64,000 bases of DNA from Auriscalpium vulgare (GCA_019915015.1 JAHBBC010000036.1:124001-188000); one strand, 5' to 3'. Positions 38,775-50,592 are shown, numbered from the stretch's first letter. A program made the numbers and translations. The notes: generated by a model not told the origin, from the letters alone.

Positions 38775-41334
38775 ATGGATGTCGATATGAAGGTCAAGGA
38801 GGAGGTCGACGACAAGCGCGACAAAGATAAGGACCGTGACTACGACCGCGAACGCGACCGTGACACCGACCGCGACCGCGAGAGGGACAGAGATAGGGAC
38901 CGTGACCCGCGCAGGGATAGGGACCGTGAACGGGACCGTCGGGACTCTGGTGCGTATCATCCATTTTCATGTTGACCGTCAGCATTCTCATCGCGTCGCT
39001 GGCATTGCCATCAGTCCGCAGCAGACGCGGTGGTGGCGGAGACCACTGGGAACCAGACGACAGGCGCAGTGATCGCGAAGTTAGTCACTGCTCTGTTTAA
39101 TGATGTAGCCCTCTGACTGACCTGTTCGCAGCGCCGTCGCCGTTCGCGCTCCCGCTCCCGCTCCCGGCGTCGTTCAGCGTCGCCACGTCGGCGACGTCGG
39201 TCCCGCTCGCGCTCGCGCAGCCCGAGCCGGTCACGCTCACGCTCGCGAGAGCGTAAGACTGCCGACTCCTTCCCACGTTCGCTGGGTGGGCCAATGAATG
39301 CCCCACACGAGGAAGCTGTCGAGTTCGCCAAGGTCAGCAAGCGCGAGAACCGTGTCTATGTCGGCAATCTCAGCTACGACGTCAAGTACCGGGATCTCAT
39401 GGAGTTCATGCGGGGAGGTGGGTGGGGGTATTCTGTTGGATCGGATTGGATTGGATTGGAGCTTTTTTGCGCCGCCCCTGGCAGAGGTGTGGGTATGGTG
39501 TGGTATAGGCGAGCGACATCAGAGAGGTCGAGCGAGAGAGCGGCGGAGAGGACTGAGAGTGCTCACGGTTCGCAAGTGCCTCCCGCGCACGGATCACCGG
39601 CATCGGCCTGGCGTCCTTATTGCAGACGGAAGGTGCGGACAGGGGCAGGGCGGGAAGTTACCTGCGGGGCGGGGCGGGGCGGGGAGTTTTTTTTCTTCAA
39701 CGTTTCTTTCTATGGTTCCCCCTTGACGGAGCAGCGAGTTGTGAGGACGGTTATTGATGGGTCTTTTGTTTGGGATATTAGCTGGGGAGGTACTGTTCGC
39801 CGAAGTTCTTGTTACCCCGACGGGGATTTCGAAGGGATGCGGGTACGTCTCTTTTGCCTTCTTTTGCATTGTCCGGAGTTCCTGATATGATGTTTAGGAT
39901 TGTGGAGTTCGGCTCGCAGGAAGATTGTCAGCGATCCATTCGTGAATTATCCGAGCAAACGTTGCTTGGACGTCCGGTATTCATACGCGAGGTTCGTCTC
40001 GTTCCATCAACCTTACGGATTTGTGTTGATGTCCGTATTCTACCAGGATCGCGAGCAGGAGTCTCGTTTCGGCGCGACGCCTGTGCCCGGCAAAATTGGT
40101 ATGGCTATGGCTGGGCAAGGCTTGAACGCCGCGCCTCCGCCGCGTCCCGCCTATCATAACTCTTTCGGTGGTGGTGCCGGAAGTCCTGGAAACCAACTCT
40201 ATGTGGGCAACGTGAGTGAACAACGCCCTTGGATATTTTGAATATCCACCTGACCTCTTCTTCCAGTTGCCCTATCAGGCTGGATGGCAGGATTTGAAAG
40301 ACTTGTTCCGCTCTGCTGGGAATATTGTCCGTGCGGATATCAACATCGGTGCGGATGGGCGGCCGAAAGGCAGCGGAACGGTCATTTTCGAGACCACAAA
40401 AGATGCGCAGCAAGCGATTAGTGCGTATCTCATCACCTTGTTACTACCTCCACATCTCACGATTCTTCAGCTATGTATAATGGCTTCGACTGGTACGGTC
40501 GAGTGCTCGAAGTCCGCGAGGTTAGTTTTCCTCCGCATGCTCTCTCGTCTCCGCTCACACCTCTCGCCTCATAGGATCGTTACGCCGGCCTCACGGGCTC
40601 TGGCGGTGGCGGCTTCCGCGGGGGCCTTCGCGGTGGGTTGCGTGGCGGGTTGAGGGGCATACGTGGTGGCGGTCTGCGTGGGGGTTTCCGCGGCGGGCTC
40701 GCAGGGCGTGACTTCTCCAATTCGGACCTGTATGCGGACTACTCGGGGCCCGACCAACAGGCAAGCGGCGGGCTGCGCATGGACGCGTATGGCGGCGCTG
40801 GTGCGTACGGCGTCGGTGCCGGTGGCGGATACGGCGCGCCAGGCTATGAACCGGAGCCAAGCCAGCAGATCATGGTTCGCAACGTGAGTGCCATAATTTT
40901 TTTGTTAAAGCGATGAGTTGCTGATGGACATGCAGCTGCCGTGGTCGACTGCCAACGAGGATCTCGTGGAGCTGTTCGAGACGACGGGCCAGGTCGAACT
41001 GGCTGAAATACTGTTCGATGGCACGCGCTCGAAGGGCGCCGGCGTCGTGCAGTTCGCGCAAGTTCCGGAGGCGGAGACTGCCATCGGTGCGCCATCCCCA
41101 GTCGTTCCATCCGCATAACTGACTTGTTTTCTTCCTCTTATTATAGCAAAGTTCCAGCAGTACATGTATGGCGGGCGACCCCTTGGTGTGTTCTTTTTGT
41201 ACCTTCCTCCTTCGATCACCTCCTGACGTTGTGTCGGACGTGTAGATGTGCGGTTTAATGACCGCTGGCACACGTTCACGCCGACTGCCGCAAAGGGCGG
41301 GCAGACTGTACCCATGCAAGCCGAAGCTACGTGA
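38775..41334 (+). CDS. Gbp2/Hrb1-like SR-type RNA-binding protein with three RRMs
   Basis: Nuclear mRNA-export/splicing adaptor type. The N-terminus is an Arg/Asp/Glu mixed-charge stretch (KRDKDKDRDYDRERDRDTD), then an RS domain (RRRSRSRSRSRRRSAS). RRM1: NRVYVGNLSYDV with EVLFAEVLVTPTGISKGCG. RRM2: NQLYVGNLPYQAGWQDLKDL with RNP1-like KGSGTVIFE. An RGG-like Gly/Arg region follows (FRGGLRGGLRGGLRG). RRM3: QIMVRNLPWSTANEDLVELF with KGAGVVQFAQ. The end is FNDRWHTFTPTA..QAEAT with stop 41332-41334. RRM1 is split by an unusually long intron (about 39415-39780) that contains four GGGGC units. Yeast Gbp2 also binds G-rich telomeric single strands; whether this protein does is unknown. Confidence 0.9.
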
Positions 41335-42120
41335 GAAAAGACAGCGCGCTATCTATCTTGGTCTCTCTCCCCTCTTCTCTGCGCTTCCTCTTCACCTGCA
41401 CAGTGTATATACATGTCAGCATGATCTCGCCGACTCGGTCAATATCTTGCAAATGTCAGTCCGCTCCTCATGGTCATATGCGATGGTTGTAGAATACTAC
41501 ATGTTCATAGTACTTCTGCTTCCAGTGCAGTACTAATAGTCCAAAATCAGAATTCCTGTTGGCCAGCTACTCTGTAACGACGCGCAAGGAGGATAGGATA
41601 TCCGAGGAGCATAAAAAATTATCCACCTATTGTGGCTCCGCCTGTGCGCCGCCGTGGCCGTGTAGGCCGTCTATCATTGTCAGTATCAACTTGACTTGAT
41701 ATCAGAAGATAGTATGAGGGTGACAATATGAGGGCGGCAGCGCTGCCGGGGACACAACCAAGGGCGGACTCCAGCGACGACCTCGACGTACTTAGCCTCC
41801 TTTCCGACAGACGAGGCCTTGGATGAATCGGCTAAGTCGTTTGACAAGGTCCATTTCAACCCTATGCCAAAAAGCTCAGGCTCAGGTTCTTCACCGCTCT
41901 CTCGGGTCTGAGGGAATTTCCCCGCCTATCCTACACATCCTATCCTATCCCATTGATTTCTGCACTTCCTCTTTGTGGTCTGGGCTGTAAGTACTCGTAT
42001 TGTGAGGGCGAGAATCTGCGTGCACAAAGGTCGGGTGGCAATTGCGAGAATGCTTCGGGAAACTCGACGAAACTCAGCGGCGCTTGAGCTAGAGTACCCA
42101 TGCCAACCATTTTCAATTTG
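41335..42120. other. Convergent intergenic region
   Basis: 3' regions of the Gbp2-like gene and the multicopper oxidase gene. A short tandem CCTAT repeat occurs near 41935. No gene. Confidence 0.5.
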
Positions 42121-44854
42121 TCACTTCGCTGCTTTACACTGCGCAACAATATCTACAGGCATGTCCATGCCCGCAAGCGTCGACGGCAGACTATTGAACT
42201 GCATCAGCAGCCCTGCCGCCATATGCCACGCTAAGTGGCAGTGGAATGCCCACAGGCCCGCTGCAACATGCCATCCGTCAGTACTCTTGCTAGTGATATC
42301 GCGCACAAAACACGAAGTAGTGTTGGAGGCGAAGGAATGCTGGAAGGGGAGGGGAATGGGGTGGAATTGGACAGGACAAAAGGACGCACGATTGTCGGTA
42401 ACGAAGCGTAGCACCATCCAGCTGTACGCGGGGATGAGGATCGTGTCGCGGCGGAGCGGGTTCGTTCCGTTCAGAGATTGGCCTATGTAGCGTCCAGCCC
42501 CCGCGCCCATGCTGCCAACAAAAAACACCACCGGTCAGCATCTGCTGCTTCTCAGAAGATGGCTACTGACATCCACGGCCGGTGCCCGTGCAGGTGGAAT
42601 GGGTGGTCGCCGTCATCGAGGTTGTCCTGCGCCGCAGCGATGAGACAGGCAAAAAGGATAGCACATAGCGGCGGACGCACCACACGAATATCAACAACCT
42701 GGATGGAGTCCACCGTCGCAATCAGCTGGTCGCCGGTCGCGACCGAGCTGCCGACCGGCGCATACCTCAATGGGCTATCGACCACCGCGAGCAGCGTCGA
42801 CTGGCCCTTCAGCGGCTCCCAGCTCTGCCCGCGCCAGTCAGCCACATCCACGCAGTCGGAAACGAGCGACTCACTGAGGAGTTTATGAACCCCAGGAAGC
42901 GCCCGTCGTCCGTGTTCTGAAAGTCGAACACGATCGGGAACGCGACGGTGACATTCGGCGCGGGGTCCGCGACCAAGGGGACGAGTGCGGTCGTCCCGTC
43001 GACGTCCTGCAGACCTTGTGCGCCCGGGCCGGGGTCCGCGGAGGCGGGGTCGCCGGGGAGGCCGGATGGCGACGCGTCGTCGTATCTGCCGCTCTATGTG
43101 AGTATGATCGGTGAGGGAGGCGAGGGCGCGAGCACGGCACCTGATAATCCCGCGGATGTCGAGGTTCTGCCCGGGCTGGTCGTACGTGAACATGTCGCTC
43201 TGCACGGCCGCGCGCATCCAGTATGTGCTGTTCGGCGACCCCGTGGCGTTAGCGTGCAGGAGCACGGAGTAGCGCTGGGCAACGGCGAGCGTGATGCCGG
43301 CGAGCGGGGTCGGGGAGATGAGTGTGCCGTCGGCCTCGATGAGCGTGAGCGGGTGGCCGTCGACGGAGAAGCGGACGGAGGCGAACGAGCCGGAGTTGAT
43401 GAGGCGGAGGCGGTAACTGTGCGAGCGCCGAACAGGTCAGTTAGTGATGAGGAGATGTATAGGAAAACTGGGAAATCACGTTTTATTGCGTTGGAGGGTG
43501 AACTACGAGCGGATCAGTTGACTTGTATGGGGGAAGTGAGGGAAGACACACGTTGAAGTAGGAACCTCCCGTTCCGGCAGCGAAGTATTGACCGAGACCG
43601 TTCAGGACCTTAATCTCATATGAGAACGCGGAGAATTTTGGTTGGGCAGATACGCACCCCACCATCTGGCACGGGCTCGTCACCCTGCGTGCCGTCAATT
43701 CCGAAGGGCTGGACGCATCATCATCATTGAGAAGCTAATTAGTTGGTTTGATTGCATTCCTTACCGACAAATAAGCATCGAGAAGATCGGCGCTCAGATC
43801 ATGGTACCAATCAGCCATCTGAAGATCGCAACGTTGATGCCGAGAGCCGTGAGACCGTCGATACTATCAAAAACTTACGTGCACTACAAGCTCTTCGTCC
43901 CACTGCGGTAGGCCGGGCGGTGACGGCGCTGTGGGATGGATAATGAGAGGGCCGGTGATTCCGTCTGTGTACTGCGTGGAGACTGGTAGAATGAAGTTAG
44001 GATTCGAGAGGGTCTTCCACCTCAGAAAAACTGCTTACAGTCTATGTAAATGACCCGTGTCCGGTGAGTTTTGGCTCGTCACGAGAACGGCAGAACGTAC
44101 GCGCACTGCATAGAACGGTGAGAGGACAGACGCATTTAGATGGTATGGGAATACTCACTGCCACCACGTTGTGCCGGAGAACTCCCCGAGTGTGAAGCTA
44201 GGATGCCATGGCGCGTCAGTCACGCAGCATCGGTCAGACCTTTGCATACGCACTTGTAGGTCAGCGACTGGCCAGGAGGTATGCCGCATTCCGTGATGCC
44301 CGATGTTCCGTCGTACCAATTCGTTCCGTTTTGAAACTGCGGGGACACTGTGAGGAGAGAAAGTGGAGCAGGGTAGAAAGGGCGACGTACCAATCCGTGC
44401 CAATGAATGCTCGTCGTGTTGGGAAGGTTGTTCTGGACGTTCACAACGAGGCGATCGGCTTGGTTGACCTCGATGGTCGGGCCGGGATACATGCCTGCTC
44501 CATTGATTCATCCTACTGTCGACGTAAATGTTGCAAAGAATGCGCACCGTTCACCACAAGCATCGTGCGCGACACACCGTCTGGCGCGCCTTGCACCATC
44601 TCGACGGTGAAGTTGTACTCGCGCGTCTGCGGGGGCTGGCCCAAGATGCTTCCTACGACAAAGTTGCCCTCCACCGGCGCCTGTAATGCCGGAAGGTTCG
44701 CACTGGATCCTGATGCACTTGCGGAGTCATGGTGGTGGTGATGCTTCAAACCAAGGCCCAAGCCGAGACCGAGGGCGAGGGCGAGCACAACGACGACGGC
44801 CAAAACAAGGAGGAGCGGGCGGCCGCGTCGACGGGAGGACTTTCTGCTCGCCAT
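42121..44854 (-). CDS. Membrane-anchored multicopper oxidase (laccase-like/ferroxidase-like)
   Basis: Copper oxidase that transfers electrons from a phenol, metal ion or amine to O2. ATG 44852-44854 opens MASRKSSRRRGRP, then a hydrophobic anchor (LLLVLAVVVVLALALGLGLG) and five His, giving type II topology with the enzyme outside. Copper motifs in order: SIHWHG, HSHY-type region after FSGTTWW, HPFHLHGHRPW (T1/T3) and HCHLAWHMAAGLLMQF (T1/T3 with the axial position Leu/Met-like). Cupredoxin 2 is seen as INSGSFASVRFSVDGHPLTL and IEADGTLISPTPLAGITLAV. The end CKAAK precedes the stop 42121-42123. About ten introns, frames consistent where checked. The HCHLAWHMAAG form fits the ascorbate-oxidase-like/laccase sensu lato group better than classical secreted laccases; substrate is open. 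Confidence 0.9.
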
Positions 44855-45328
44855 GTCCGCGATCGAGACGACGAGTGATAGCGCGACATTTATTTGCAAG
44901 TTCAAGTGAATTTTGCTACTTGGAAGAATCGTCCATGTCGAGTGTTGTCGAAAGAAGAGCAGACACGTGCTGGGCAATGTGCGTGCTCCCATTCGCTGCG
45001 AGCCTCCTCCGTCCACACGAGCAGCGTAAATGTCTCTTTTTTCACCCGGCCATCAAGCAAGATTGATCAGGCTTTGATCCCCCTGCTCGTTCTAGGCAAC
45101 ATCTCGTGCTCTCTGCGCTGTCGACCGCATGCCTCTGTCGAGATGAGGGGTTAAAGAGGCTTTCTTCCGACGCACATGTCCTCTAACGTAAATTTAGAAC
45201 ACTGTTGGTCCCCTCATGCGCCATCCAGGCCTGCATGCCCTCCATCACTCGCCATATAGTTTCGTTCGCCATGCAACGCGGTATAAAGAGCCGCACAGCG
45301 TCTTTGTGCCGCCCGTCTGTCGCTCGTC
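44855..45328. promoter_or_regulatory. Bidirectional promoter of multicopper oxidase and acid phosphatase; TATA box for the phosphatase
   Basis: 474 bp separate the divergent ATGs at 44854 (-) and 45329 (+). GGTATAAAGAG at about 45281-45291 lies some 40 bp before the phosphatase ATG and fits a TATA box. No coding sequence is present inside. Confidence 0.6.
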
Positions 45329-47007
45329 ATGCAGGCTGTCTCCGCTCTGCTGCTGCTGCTCCCGGCCGCTTTTGCCGCGCAGGTACGTGGCCTCATCCTA
45401 TCCCAAGACCGCGAACTGACGTCCTCTCGAAGGCTCCGCAATTTGAGCCTCCTTCTGCTGGCCCGCTGGTGCCCTCCTCCAACTATGTTGGGTCCAGCAA
45501 CTCGACGCTGAACAAGACCACCGTCGTCGCAGGCAAGCAGTTCGACCGTATTGTCCAGGTAAGCTCAAAGGACGTGCCAAATGAGTCAAACTTACGCCAT
45601 GGCAGATCTGGTTGGAGAATACGGATTTCGAGTCGGCAAACTCGACGGTCAGTCCCTTGTATATATCCCAAATTCATAGCCTCATATCTTCTCTCAGGCG
45701 ACCTTCACGAACCTCGCGAAGCAGGGTGTATTGCTTGACCAGTACTATGCCCTCACCCATCCCTCCGAGCCCAACTATGTCGCTGTTGTCGGGGGTGACT
45801 TCTGGGGTATGGCTGACGACCAGTTCTACAACATCCCTGCCAAGTTTGTGCCCCATTCGATTCCGCACTCGTCCCGCCCCGCTCACGTGCTCCTAGCATC
45901 TCAACCGTTGTGGATCTCCTCGAAGCGAAGAACGTCTCCTGGGCGTCTTATCAAGAGAATCTGCCGGCAGATGGGTTCTCCGGATTCAAGTGCGTGCACT
46001 ACCAACAGTTCTACGCTTTCACTAACAAACTCTCGTCAGCTTCACCTCGGAGAACTACCTGAACGGGTCCGCCCCCCCGTACACCTACTACGTGCGCAAG
46101 CACAACCCCACGATCATCTACGACTCGGTTGCCTCTGTGCCCTCGCGCGCAGCGCTTCACCGCAACTTCAACGACTTTGCCGCGGACGTGAACGCGTCCG
46201 CACTCCCGCAGTGGCTTTTCGTGACGCCAAATCTCGTCAACGACGCGCACGACACGACTATTGACTTTGCCGGGCAGTGGGTCGACTACTGGCTGACGCC
46301 GCTGCTTAACGACACGCGCTTCAACGACAACAAAACGCTGATCGTGCTCACGTTCGACGAGACCGAGACGTACACCGTGAACAATCGCATACTCACGCTG
46401 CTGCTCGGCGGTGCGGTCCCGGAGAATTTGCGCGGGACGGTCGACCACACGTACTACACGCACTACTCGGCGCTCAGCACCGTCGAGGCGAACTGGGGCC
46501 TTGGCTCGCTCGGCCGCGGCGACACGAACAAGTAAGCCTCCGCCCCTACGTTCTTCTCCGCCCCCGCTCACTGCCTCCGCCTCCAGAACGCTCTCCAACG
46601 TCTTCTCCTTTGTCGCCGATGCCACGGGCTACAAAAACCTCAACATCTCTGGGGCCGCGATCCCGCTCACCAACGCGACGGGCACCATCCCCGGCCCGCT
46701 CAACGCGAACTTCTACGTGCCCTTCACCGCACCGAACGTTAATGCCACGGGCGCGGGCGGTGGCCCCGTCTTCATCGCGCAAGGCCTCAACGTGAACCTC
46801 ACCGCGGCGACCGCGCCCGCGCCGGTGAACCTCACCGCGGCGAACGAGACGGTGCCCGCACTCGGCCCGATTGGCGGCACGAGCGCCGCCCCCTCGCCGA
46901 GCGGTTCAGGGAAGCCGTCGGGCGCGGTGGAGAGCGTCGTGGCGGGCAAGGCGGCGGGGGCGGCGCTGCTCGGTGCGCTGCTGGGCTCTGCGGCGCTCTT
47001 CCTCTGA
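45329..47007 (+). CDS. Secreted, GPI-type acid phosphatase (phosphoesterase family PF04185)
   Basis: Extracellular or cell-wall phosphatase scavenging phosphate. The signal peptide is MQAVSALLLLLPAAFAAQ. Core motifs: QFDRIVQIWLENTDF (metal-binding ENxDF), LLDQYYALTHPSEPNYVAVV, VVGGDFWG, WLFVTPNLVNDAHDTTIDFA, LIVLTFDETETY, and THYSALSTVEANWGLGSLGRG. The C-terminal Asn/Thr/Ala-rich domain has many N-glycosylation sequons (NLT, NAT, NET) and ends in a Ser/Gly spacer plus a hydrophobic tail (AAGALLGALLGSAALFL-like), typical of a GPI-attachment signal. Introns are short; the frame is intact to the stop 47005-47007. It resembles phosphate-repressible acid phosphatases; repression is not shown by the sequence. 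Confidence 0.92.
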
Positions 47008-47659
47008 TTCCGGGCGTTTTATCTTGCGCTGTATATCGAAGTACCTATTATTGTCCGTCCCCGCTGTCGAACTGCTTCTACTCGCGGCCGTGAGGGCTAA
47101 ATATAATTGCATTCCATTTGTCCACAGTCCACAGTGTGTACATCATTGGTTCATGAGATGTATTGACTCGACGCTCGTCCTGGCTTCGTCGCTGCCATCA
47201 TCAGCGTACAGCGCGTCGCCGACCGGACTTATGTTCTCCCTAAGCGTATCCACACATACAGTGCCGCATACATCCATCATTTCCATGTACCCAAGTCATC
47301 CTGTGCAAGTCGCAGCTCGATATGCTTGCGACCTTGGAACCGACCAGTCGGCAGTGACTCGGGCCCATATGACGACTCCTGCTAGACCATGGTGCGGGCA
47401 CGCCTCGCGGTTTCAATTAGTGTGCTCGAGGTGAGGGTGACGGCGGTGGAAAAATGTAAGAGGCTTGGGCGTGTGCAGTGCGGCCGCCGGCGCGCGCGAC
47501 CTGCGGCCTTCTCCTCCTACAACCCCACAAACCTTCCAACCTTTCCTTCGTGGGTCAAGACTTGGATCTATCGCTTTCATTGTTGCCACGTCTCAAATGC
47601 AAGCCGGCAAGTCATAAACGAACAACGTCGGCTGCAAGCTAAGTCCTGTGAAAAGTTAG
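47008..47659. other. Intergenic
   Basis: 3' flank of the phosphatase gene. No gene or strong repeat was recognised before the dispersed repeat begins. Confidence 0.5.
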
Positions 47660-48315
47660 CCATTCCCTCGCGCCTCCTCGCGCACACTTTGGCCCTGCCT
47701 GAACTCCTCCCGCATCTCGTCCTCGTCGCCGCCCGCGATTCCCCGCCCAAGACCTGACGTCGTCCCCGTTGAAACCATCTCGCCCGTTGTCCCGTGCTCG
47801 CAAGCGCTCCTTGCAGGCTTGCACCCGCGCCTGCTCCAAGGCTACCGTCACAGTCCGTTTGCATCACCTCTCGCCCGTAGCCCCCCACGGCCCCACGCTC
47901 AGGATTCTCTCGAGGTCGCGTAAGTATTCCGAAACGTACACGTCCTGGTCCGCCGCCTCGCACTGTCTGCATGAGCGCCCTCACACGGACTCCCATCGCT
48001 TCGCCTGTCGCGTGGATTCATCGGAGCAGAGTAACTCATCGCGCTTTCTGACAGAACGCCCTTACGGGCGCACTCTCCTCCCACACCCCACGTTTGTCGG
48101 CCGCTGCTACGCTATCCGCGTGCGTTCTCACCACCCGTCGTGCAGCCGTCCTTCGCGAGCTGTCCCATTCCCGGCATATACGCGCCCACTCCCATCGTTA
48201 ACGTGTTCACCACGTCGCCACTTCTCCATCCGGGACGTCATTTCCTGAGCATCCGCGAAAGCCGACGAGTTGATAAAAGGCGCTAGCGGCTGGAGCCAAC
48301 TATGCGCCACGCCGA
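47660..48315 (+). repeat. Unclassified dispersed repeat of about 600 bp, copy 2 (plus)
   Basis: It aligns with the reverse complement of 15003-15600. Shared blocks include TCTCGAGG near 47912, GTAACTCATCGCGCTTTC near 48031, TCCCGGCATA near 48169, GAGCATCCGCGAAAGCCGAC (48246-48265) and TGGAGCCAACTATGCGCC (48291-48308). Copy 2 has a GAGTTGATAAAAGGCGCTAG insertion-like stretch before the last block. No shared protein is obvious. Confidence 0.65.
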
Positions 48316-48363
48316 CCTCGCAGTCGCATCATATGGTCACCGAGGGCGTCGGAAGTATGGGGG

Positions 48364-48397
48364 ATGGATCCGCCGGATCCGCCGGATCCGGCGGATT
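48364..48397. repeat. GGATCCGCC tandem repeat with perfect 20-bp palindrome
   Basis: Three tandem GGATCCGCC units pass into a perfect palindrome at 48377-48396 (ATCCGCCGGATCCGGCGGAT). It could form a cruciform or hairpin and lies just after the dispersed repeat. Confidence 0.85.
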
Positions 48398-48640
48398 GCT
48401 AAAACAAGTGAAGCACTTGTTGCCAGTCCCGACTTCCGCACGCTCCTGCGTCTTTTTCGTCCTCATAATTTCTGCCTCGACATTGTATCATACCTATTAT
48501 ATACATGATGCAAATACAACACGATACAATTCGCACCAGAGACCTGCGCAGTGTGTGACTGAAGTGAGCACCTGAAGTCATTTCACAAAAGCAACTTCAC
48601 ATGTTTTTCAGATATATTTCCCTTCAAACACTTTTCCCAT

Positions 48641-48915
48641 AACTGCCTCCACTCATTCTGCGCGCGACTGCCTTCACTCGTTCTGCACGCGACTGCCTTC
48701 ACTCATTCTGCGCGCAACTGCCTTCACTCGTTCTGCACGCGACTGCCTTCACTCGTTCTGCGCGCGACTGCCTTCACTCATTCTTCGCGCGACTGCCTTC
48801 ACTCGTTCTGCACGCGACTGCCTTCACTCATTCTGCGCGCAACTGCCTTCACTCATTCTTCGCGCAACTGCCTTCACTCATTCTTCGCGCGACTGCCTTC
48901 ACTCATTCACTCATT
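48641..48915 (+). repeat. 25-bp minisatellite, about 11 units
   Basis: Head-to-tail units of consensus RACTGCCTTCACTCRTTCTK + CRCGC run in exact 25-bp register from 48641, with degraded units to about 48985. Variation is confined to a few R/K positions. There is no spacer/repeat alternation, so it is not CRISPR-like. It lies 120-190 bp upstream of the KDZ-associated gene. Confidence 0.92.
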
Positions 48916-49107
48916 TTCCGTGCAACTCGCTTCAACCATTTTTCACGCAACTGCCTTCACTCAATCTTCGCACGACCGCCTTCAGCTGTTTCATAAAATG
49001 CCTTCACGCCTCAGTCCTTCAGATATCCCAAAGATCCGGTACAGCCACTTATCTTTTTCAAGGCTTACTCACGCTAACAACACGCAGGCTTGCTTAAATT
49101 CCTCACC

Positions 49108-49930
49108 ATGCTACAAGCTAGCGAGCTTGTTGACATCCTTGTCAACTTTCCCGATCTTCAGAGCACGCTCTCGGTCAAAAAGATCATCAAATATATGCGC
49201 CTTGTCAAAAAACTTGCACCGGACATTCTTCCCCCATCCCGATCACACTCGAATGAGATCCCTGCATCTTTGCCACCAAACATCGCACATTTCTTGTCCT
49301 TGACCACCGATCTTGCTCTGGACACTGTCGAACGATGCTGGCTCGCATTTGGCCATCTTGCTCTGCAGCAGAACAACGAGCCCAGTGACACCGACGACGA
49401 CGACGACAATGCTTACCGCTTACACGGTCGGGCACATGGAGTTGGTGAGTGTCTTTCTTTAACAATTCAGTTCCCAGACACAACTTACCGATGCTGACGC
49501 TTCTCAGGCGCGGAGCAGATCCGCCCACCTGTATCCACCTGTCTGCGGCCTGCATGCGCCCATGCTCCTCTGTCAGAACCCCGCCAGGTACAGGCACGCT
49601 TATGGACACTGAGAAGAGGCGTCCTCCCTGTCTGGTCCCTGTCTTTGTACTGCAGAAGTTGGTGCCCAAATTTTGCGCAGAGCTTTCTTAGCTGAACCAA
49701 CCCCGCAGGCTGTCTCACTCGGTACTACAACAATTACTTTGTCCATGAAGCTTCACACCGAGAGGCCGTACGCGAATATTACGGCGCGATGCCTCGATTC
49801 ATCCACGTCACAGAACAGTCTTTCGTCGAACCGGCTCTGTGCATTTTCTTTGAGACACAGATGGCCATGCTACAGTAAGTCCCTCGGTGTCCTTTCTTCT
49901 TCCTCTGGATATTAACATCATCAATTTCAA
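49108..49930 (+). pseudogene. KDZ-transposon-associated cysteine-cluster (CxC5/CxC6-like) protein, 5' part, split by the retroelement
   Basis: Basidiomycete protein family found with Kyakuja-Dileera-Zisupton transposons. ATG 49108 opens MLQASELVDILVNFPDLQST. Exon 1 ends near 49446 after an acidic run (DTDDDDDN). Exon 2 has STCLRPACAHAP and LPVWSLSLYCRS. The next exon reads CLTRYYNNYFVHEASHREAV and EYYGAMPRFIHVTEQSFVEP to FFETQMAML, with donor at 49875. The next acceptor (TTTCAAG) lies at 49930, and four bases later the LTR starts. The coding sequence resumes directly after the 3' LTR at 63491. Phase between exons 2 and 3 (near 49670) does not match perfectly, so there may be a one-base indel. 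The insertion should abolish normal expression. Confidence 0.75.
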
Positions 49931-49934
49931 GCGC
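49931..49934 (+). other. Target-site duplication GCGC, left copy
   Basis: GCGC immediately before the 5' LTR is repeated immediately after the 3' LTR at 63487-63490. A 4-bp duplication is shorter than the 5 bp usual for Ty3/gypsy. Confidence 0.8.
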
Positions 49935-50590
49935 TGATAGGTTCAGGCCGCGGGCAAGCGTGTAGCGAGACGTCGCGAGACGGGGAAGCAGCATGCGAGG
50001 CGCAGGGTCGCGGGAGCGGGGGTGATGGGAACGTGGTCCGGCGACCCAGGAGCAACCGGGACTGGCGACGGAACGGATCACCGGAACGGGCTAGATCGGG
50101 AGGGCTTAGCGACGTAGGTAGAGCCACTACTTAGGGAGCTGCGCGAGACGTAGCAACCGAATCAACCTGTGGGCGGCGCAAGCCACCCACACCCTTTACC
50201 TCACAGAAACTGTAGCCTGAGGCGCTACCAGACTTAGGAAGGAAGGACCCCACCGATGTGGGAACAGGTAGGCAGGCGGACAGGCAAGAGGGGGTGCGAC
50301 GGCCCAAGGCGGACGCTTCGCACACGGGTGCGAAGCACTCGGAGGAGGATCCCGTAGAGGGCATCCCCAGGCAGGTGAGTGTTTAGTTTGGTGTTTAGGC
50401 GGTAGGAGGTGGCCCCGCACGACCGCGGGGAGGGCACGAAGCGCAACAGCGACACGAACACCTTCCCCCCTCAGCAAGACTAGTCACCCGGACTGGATCG
50501 CGACGTATAGGAGGCAGTGTTGGTGGTTGTTGTCCTGTGAGGCACTCGCCGCACGCCCCGCTAGGGTTCGTCCCGGGTGATAGCGTATCA
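49935..50590 (+). repeat. 5' LTR (656 bp)
   Basis: It begins TGATAGGTTCAGG and ends GATAGCGTATCA, so the termini are TGATA/TATCA inverted repeats of TG..CA type. It is identical to the 3' LTR except at 50499 (C here, T there) and 50568 (T here, C there). It contains strong hairpins at 50315-50336 and 50413-50430. Confidence 0.97.
50315..50336. other. Perfect 9-bp-stem hairpin in LTR
   Basis: GCTTCGCAC (50315-50323), loop ACGG, GTGCGAAGC (50328-50336). The same hairpin is in the 3' LTR at 63211-63232. A second stem, CCCCGC/GCGGGG, lies at 50413-50418 and 50425-50430. Confidence 0.8.
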
Positions 50591-50592
50591 TT

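Noticed and set aside
48641..48985. CRISPR-like array
   Set aside because: Units are contiguous 25-mers without unique spacers, and the DNA is fungal; it is a minisatellite.
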